Below, one piece after another: positions 60,302 to 64,000 of a DNA stretch of 64,000 nt. The DNA comes from Oceanirhabdus sp. W0125-5 (GTDB lineage Bacteria > Bacillota > Clostridia > Clostridiales > Clostridiaceae), in assembly GCF_027938815.1 (NCBI RefSeq), contig NZ_CP115913.1:5118001-5182000 (forward strand). The letters are read 5' to 3'. The notes beneath the pieces are model-generated. The model was not told the origin of the DNA. It was given only the letters and a program-made list of their open reading frames with translations, and did not search any database. Made by a program: the position numbers and the translations under genes. Positions within the stretch are counted from its first letter, which is position 1. Each line of letters starts with the position of its first letter.

Positions 60302-61564
60302 TTATAATCCTTGTATTACACTCTCTGTATTCAACTCTAACTCTTTTTTATCATCTAATTCCCCAGCAAGTTTAAATCCTTGTTTTGCTAATATCACCGC
60401 TATTACCTCATTGATAACTGCCGCTGCTGCAATTGTTCCTTGAATGATTGCAGCATATTCAGGTGCAGGCTGCATAAGTGTACTTACTGCTATCCCTGTA
60501 AAGATCAGAGATACACCTGAGTGCGGCAGCAATGTAAACCCTAAATACTTTTTAACAGTTACAGGTGCTTTAGAAATCACTGCTCCTATATATGAGCCCC
60601 CTAATTTTCCAATGGCACGAGCTACTATATAAATTGCTGTAAATACCCCTGCCCCTAAAATCAAGTGAAAATCTAGTGGTGCTCCTAGGTTAATAATAAG
60701 AATAATCATTGTTAAGATTATTACAATATTTATATGTTCTTTTATTTGCTCCAATCTTTCTATTGGTATAATATTTGCAAAAGTAGCTGAAAAAGTTACA
60801 CCTACAAGCATTAAGTTCATCATAGGACTTGGTAAGATATACTCATTAATATACAAACCTACTCCAGTTGTTAAAATCACACATAATAAGACTAATAAAA
60901 TAGTACTCTTTTTATCACATTCTTTTTTAAGGATAAATGAGGCTAAAATCCCCATAACAATCCCTACAATAATTGATAATACAATTATAAGTGGTGCATA
61001 GTAAAGAGGCAGCCCTCCACCAGCTAAAACATTGGAAGTTACCCCTATTACCATAAAGAAAACAATCAATGCAATCACATCATCTAAAATGGCTAAAGGA
61101 ATCAGAGTGCTGGTCACTGGCCCTTTTGCCTTATACTCATTAATAATGGATAAAGATGGGGCTGGCGCTGTTGCTAAAGCAATTGCTCCAAAAATAAAGG
61201 CTAAATAAATTGGAATATCAGTAACAGCAAATATAATTCCAAATGCTATTGTAACAATCAAAAAAGCACCAAATGCTTCCGAAAAGCATATGGTTAAAAT
61301 TTGCTTTCCTGATTTTTTGAGTTCTTTCCAAATCAATTCAGTACCAATAAATAGCCCTGCAGTTATTTCACATATGCTACTAATAACATGAAACCATGTA
61401 CTATTTAACATACCATTGCTTAACCACCCTAATGCATAGGGACCTATCATCATTCCTGTTAAAAGCCATCCCAAAATTGCTGGCATTTTAACTTTTGTTA
61501 CTAACTTACCTACCATTATTGCAATAGCAATAAAAACAATCAATAATACTATCCCTTTTATCAT
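60302..61564 (-). CDS. Cation:proton antiporter, CPA2 family
   Basis: 420 residues and about 13 membrane helices. The Na+/H+ exchanger fold is shown by ILGWLLTGMMIGPYALGWL, LFIGTEL, FGAIALATAPAPSLSIINEY and the ion-site helix LIPLAILDDVIALIVFF (paired Asp), which corresponds to the DD motif of CPA2. It is likely Na+ or K+/H+ exchange in the inner membrane. It lacks the C-terminal TrkA-N domain of Kef-type members. It is co-transcribed 22 bp behind a TetR gene, so expression should respond to that regulator. Confidence 0.9.
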   Translation of the reverse strand: MIKGIVLLIVFIAIAIMVGKLVTKVKMPAILGWLLTGMMIGPYALGWLSNGMLNSTWFHVISSICEITAGLFIGTELIWKELKKSGKQILTICFSEAFGAFLIVTIAFGIIFAVTDIPIYLAFIFGAIALATAPAPSLSIINEYKAKGPVTSTLIPLAILDDVIALIVFFMVIGVTSNVLAGGGLPLYYAPLIIVLSIIVGIVMGILASFILKKECDKKSTILLVLLCVILTTGVGLYINEYILPSPMMNLMLVGVTFSATFANIIPIERLEQIKEHINIVIILTMIILIINLGAPLDFHLILGAGVFTAIYIVARAIGKLGGSYIGAVISKAPVTVKKYLGFTLLPHSGVSLIFTGIAVSTLMQPAPEYAAIIQGTIAAAAVINEVIAVILAKQGFKLAGELDDKKELELNTESVIQGL

Positions 61565-61586
61565 TTCTCTTTTTCATCTCCAAAAT

Positions 61587-62207
61587 TTATTTTACTATTC
61601 CATACAAAAGCATATTTACCATATTTACATATTCTTTTGTATACTTCTCTATCATGCATGCTGTTTCATCTACCGATAGTAAATTTTCATGCTGCATTTT
61701 CATATGTAAATACTTCCCGAAACCTATGATCACTTCTATAGTATCCTCTAAAATAATATTTGTCTTTAAATCTAGCATATTCAAAATTTTACTCCAAAAA
61801 TGTCTATTTATTTTCTTCACAGGTTGTCTTAATGTATCAATTTCATATAATAAATGTTTAGGCGGATTAAATGTAACAGTAAGAAATATCTGTTCATAAT
61901 GAGGATATTCTTTAAAAAATTCAAACCTTTTTTGAACAAAGCCCCTTAAATTTTCTTCTATGTTTGATTGAGTAAGCTGAAAATGTTCTTCCAAATAACT
62001 ACTTAAATCAATAAAAAGTTTTTCTATGCAAAGTAGAAAAACCTCATCCTTATTTTTATAATAATGAAATAATTTCCCCTTTGAAATGTTATTATTCTTA
62101 CAAATATTGTTAATAGAAGCTGTTGAATAATCTTTTTCCCCAAACTCCTTTAAACTTGCTAATAAAATACTCTCCCTGCTAATTTTGTTTTTTTCTTCTC
62201 TATTCAC
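61587..62207 (-). CDS. TetR-family transcriptional regulator
   Basis: 206 residues from GTG 62207 (GGAGA 7-8 nt upstream). The HTH is at about 10-55 (ESILLASLKEFGEKDYSTASINNICKNNNISKGKLFHYYKNKDEVF), followed by a helical ligand domain. It is the first gene of an operon with the CPA2 antiporter. An imperfect palindrome lies just after its -10 box, which suggests self-repression lifted by a ligand. Confidence 0.9.
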   Translation of the reverse strand: MNREEKNKISRESILLASLKEFGEKDYSTASINNICKNNNISKGKLFHYYKNKDEVFLLCIEKLFIDLSSYLEEHFQLTQSNIEENLRGFVQKRFEFFKEYPHYEQIFLTVTFNPPKHLLYEIDTLRQPVKKINRHFWSKILNMLDLKTNIILEDTIEVIIGFGKYLHMKMQHENLLSVDETACMIEKYTKEYVNMVNMLLYGIVK

Positions 62208-62245
62208 TTTTTCATCTCCTTTCCTAATTAAGGATTATTACAAAA

Positions 62246-62297
62246 ACAAACCACTCAGTCTGTATTGTATTATACTCCCTTATATTATTAAATTCAA
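62246..62297 (-). promoter_or_regulatory. Promoter and TetR-type operator of the antiporter operon
   Basis: On the minus strand TTGAAT (62292-62297), a 17-bp spacer and TATAAT (62269-62274). The imperfect dyad ACAGACTGAGTGGTTTGT (62246-62263; ACA-N-AC and GT-N-TGT symmetric) covers the start region. Confidence 0.75.
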
Positions 62298-62324
62298 TAC
62301 TATATAACTTATTTTGGAAAGTAA

Positions 62325-62350
62325 AAACCACGATATATGTATCGTGGTTT
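62325..62350 (-). terminator. Terminator with CCACGA stem (4 of 4)
   Basis: AAACCACGATA (62325-62335) pairs with TATCGTGGTTT (62340-62350), with TTTTTAC on the minus strand, 9 bp after the GGDEF-EAL stop. Confidence 0.92.
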
Positions 62351-62359
62351 TGGGTTTAA

Positions 62360-64000
62360 TTAACTTTCTAAAAAATTATCCTCATATATTTTTTCTGCTT
62401 CTAATGCTTCTAATGGTTTACTAAATAAATACCCTTGAATATAATTACATTCAGCTACTTTTAAACGTTTATATTGCTCTATATCCTCTACCCCTTCTGC
62501 TAGTACTTCTAAATTTAAACTATGAGCTAGAGAAATAATATTATCCATTACAGAAATATTTTCTATTTCTAAAAACTTATCACATAAAGATTTATCCAGC
62601 TTTATTTTATCCACTGGTAAAAATGTTAGATAGCTAAGAGAAGAATACCCTGTCCCAAAATCATCTAAAGCAATTTTTATACCTAAATCCTTTAATTCAT
62701 TTAAAAACACTATGGTTTCTTCCTTTTTATCTAAAAAGATACTTTCCGTAATCTCAATTTCAATATACTTAGCATCTACAGCTTTTTCCTTCAAAGCATT
62801 TTTTAAAAATTCAATATATTCCTTATCATTTAATTGTTTTGCTGAAAAATTAATGGCAATCGGTTTTATATTTAACCCCTTCTCTTTCCAAATTGCAATT
62901 TGATTAATAGCTTGTTTTGTGACCCACCTTCCCATTTGATTGATCATGCCATTTTCTTCTGCTACCTGAATAAATACAGCTGGTGAAATGTAATGATCTT
63001 TAATTCTTACAAGCGCTTCAAATCCTATAATTTTACCAGTATATGTGCAAACTTGGGGCTGATATAACAATTTAAATCCATCTTCATTTATGGCTTCCCT
63101 TAATATTCTTTCAATCTCTATCTGCTTTTTTAATTTTTCTGTCATTTCTTTATTAAAAAACATATAGTTGTTTTTTCCTTCACCCTTTACGTTATACATT
63201 GCCATATCAGCATTCATAATTAATTGATTCACTTTATTACTATCAACAGGATATCTAGTAATCCCTAAACTTGCACTTATATAAATTTCTTCCCCTTCAA
63301 TAATCAATTTATTTTTAAATATATGCATGATTTTCTTAGCATATTTTTCTATAGATAAGATCTCCTCTTCACCGTTCATTAAAACAAGGAATTCATCTCC
63401 ACCAAACCTTGATATAAATATATTTTCCTCTTTTATACTCATAAGTTCTTGAGCCACTTTTTTTAAGACACAATCTCCATATATATGTCCTAAGGTATCA
63501 TTAATCTCTTTAAAATTATCTAAATCTAATAGCATTACTGCACCTGACTGATTTTGAGAGGTTACTTCTTCAAGTTTATCAAAAAATCTTACTCGGTTTG
63601 GTATATTAGTTAAGGCATCATTATACGCAAGGTGTTCTATATATGCTTCTTGTTCCTTTAGTTTTGTTATATCTGAAAGAATACCACTAATATACTTTAA
63701 GCTTTTACTTTCATCATAAATCCCTTTTCCGCGAACTAGTATACATTTAATCTGTTCATTATAATCCTTAATTTTTACTTGTACATATATTTCTTCTATT
63801 TCTCCATTCTTATATGCCAAAAACTCTTTCATGAACTTTTCATGATCTTCTTTTGTCAAAAATTCATTTAATACTTGAGTAAGTTTCCCTTTTTTTTCAA
63901 TACTTGTTCCTACAATATTTCTAAATTCTTGAGAAAAATAAAGAGTTTCATCACTTATATCTACTTCCCACACAGCGCTGTTAGTTCCTTTAATAGCAAT
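62360..64000 (-). CDS. PAS-GGDEF-EAL cyclic di-GMP enzyme (partial, start beyond window)
   Basis: At least 546 residues are visible and the frame is open to base 64000 (AIKGTNSAVWEVDISDETLYF, a PAS domain already under way), so the true start lies outside. The GGDEF domain has DLDNFKEINDTLGHIYGD and an intact RFGGDEF; the RxxD inhibitory site is absent. The EAL domain has GFEALVRI, NFSAKQL, EITES, DDFGTGYSSLSYL and AEGVE, all the metal and catalytic residues. It could both make and break cyclic di-GMP. The usual long N-terminal sensor part is not visible. Confidence 0.92.
   Translation of the reverse strand: MAIKGTNSAVWEVDISDETLYFSQEFRNIVGTSIEKKGKLTQVLNEFLTKEDHEKFMKEFLAYKNGEIEEIYVQVKIKDYNEQIKCILVRGKGIYDESKSLKYISGILSDITKLKEQEAYIEHLAYNDALTNIPNRVRFFDKLEEVTSQNQSGAVMLLDLDNFKEINDTLGHIYGDCVLKKVAQELMSIKEENIFISRFGGDEFLVLMNGEEEILSIEKYAKKIMHIFKNKLIIEGEEIYISASLGITRYPVDSNKVNQLIMNADMAMYNVKGEGKNNYMFFNKEMTEKLKKQIEIERILREAINEDGFKLLYQPQVCTYTGKIIGFEALVRIKDHYISPAVFIQVAEENGMINQMGRWVTKQAINQIAIWKEKGLNIKPIAINFSAKQLNDKEYIEFLKNALKEKAVDAKYIEIEITESIFLDKKEETIVFLNELKDLGIKIALDDFGTGYSSLSYLTFLPVDKIKLDKSLCDKFLEIENISVMDNIISLAHSLNLEVLAEGVEDIEQYKRLKVAECNYIQGYLFSKPLEALEAEKIYEDNFLES

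Noticed and set aside
1..64000. CRISPR array, tRNA or rRNA genes
   Set aside because: No regularly spaced direct repeats, no cloverleaf or CCA-end patterns and no rRNA-like conserved blocks were found on reading through.

Overview
The window is about 72% A+T with short intergenic gaps, AGGAGG-type ribosome binding sites and many GTG/TTG starts. It carries a reverse rubrerythrin, a sigma-54-controlled cysteine desulfidase, a double-cubane (HgdB/BcrC-like) protein, a DUF3343 protein and many single-gene resistance-type enzymes. Together these point to a strictly anaerobic, low-GC Firmicute, most likely Clostridium sensu stricto. No rRNA, tRNA, CRISPR array, phage genes or replication origin was seen. 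The window is an accessory-style chromosomal stretch made of many small independent transcription units, mostly on the minus strand.

Layout. 0-4.7 kb: three GNAT acetyltransferases and one unknown protein, with a copy of a 70-bp palindromic GGGACGGTTCAT repeat in every intergenic gap. 4.7-8.8 kb: a tandem-HTH ArsR-type regulator, an ABC exporter, and a small membrane/zinc-ribbon protein with an internal duplication. 9-13.3 kb: a GapB-like GAPDH, a MerR-APH-DUF4269 operon with a 19-bp-spacer promoter, and a reverse rubrerythrin with a PerR-like box. 13.5-18.6 kb: a lipoprotein, a beta-lactamase-fold membrane hydrolase and a VanRS-like two-component system. 18.7-24.3 kb: a UvrA paralogue behind an AraC-nucleotidyltransferase fusion, and an unknown protein. 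24.3-28.7 kb: a TetR-flavodoxin-membrane protein operon and an HTH-hydrolase operon, each with clear operators. 28.8-35.4 kb: GmhB-type phosphatase plus PLP desulfhydrase, tandem AraC-APH fusion genes, and a Zn-macrodomain/SirTM ADP-ribosylation pair.

35.6-44.3 kb: azoreductase, a secreted LysM-SnoaL-SnoaL protein, DUF3343 plus double-cubane protein, a Cys-tailed unknown, Nudix, HD-GYP and a transglutaminase lipoprotein. 44.5-48 kb: cysteine desulfidase behind a textbook -24/-12 promoter, followed by its enhancer-binding regulator, which is split by a one-base frameshift in an A7 run. 48-53.2 kb: a structured dispersed repeat, a short BFD-type ferredoxin gene, an Eis-like acetyltransferase abutting a glyoxalase remnant, an EamA protein, and an IS200/IS605-type element with intact tnpB only. 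53.1-64 kb: FAD oxidoreductase, SIMPL protein, SDR epimerase, MFS transporter with a start-proximal hairpin, DesK/NarL-like two-component system, TetR-antiporter operon, and a GGDEF-EAL protein running off the window end.

Themes. (1) Resistance-type folds (GNAT, APH, nucleotidyltransferase, UvrA2, ABC, MFS) are repeatedly joined to, or placed beside, one-component regulators. The clearest case is the AraC-APH pair, where a Shine-Dalgarno sequence is preserved inside the fused reading frame before the APH domain. (2) Small structured repeats occupy gene ends: the GGGACGGTTCAT palindromes, a roughly 250-bp element whose hairpin shows compensatory changes between copies, and a recurrent CCACGA/TCGTGG terminator stem. 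(3) Several promoters are readable at base level (sigma-54, MerR, PerR, two TetR-type and one HTH-type operator). All functional names rest on motifs read by eye; no database search was possible.
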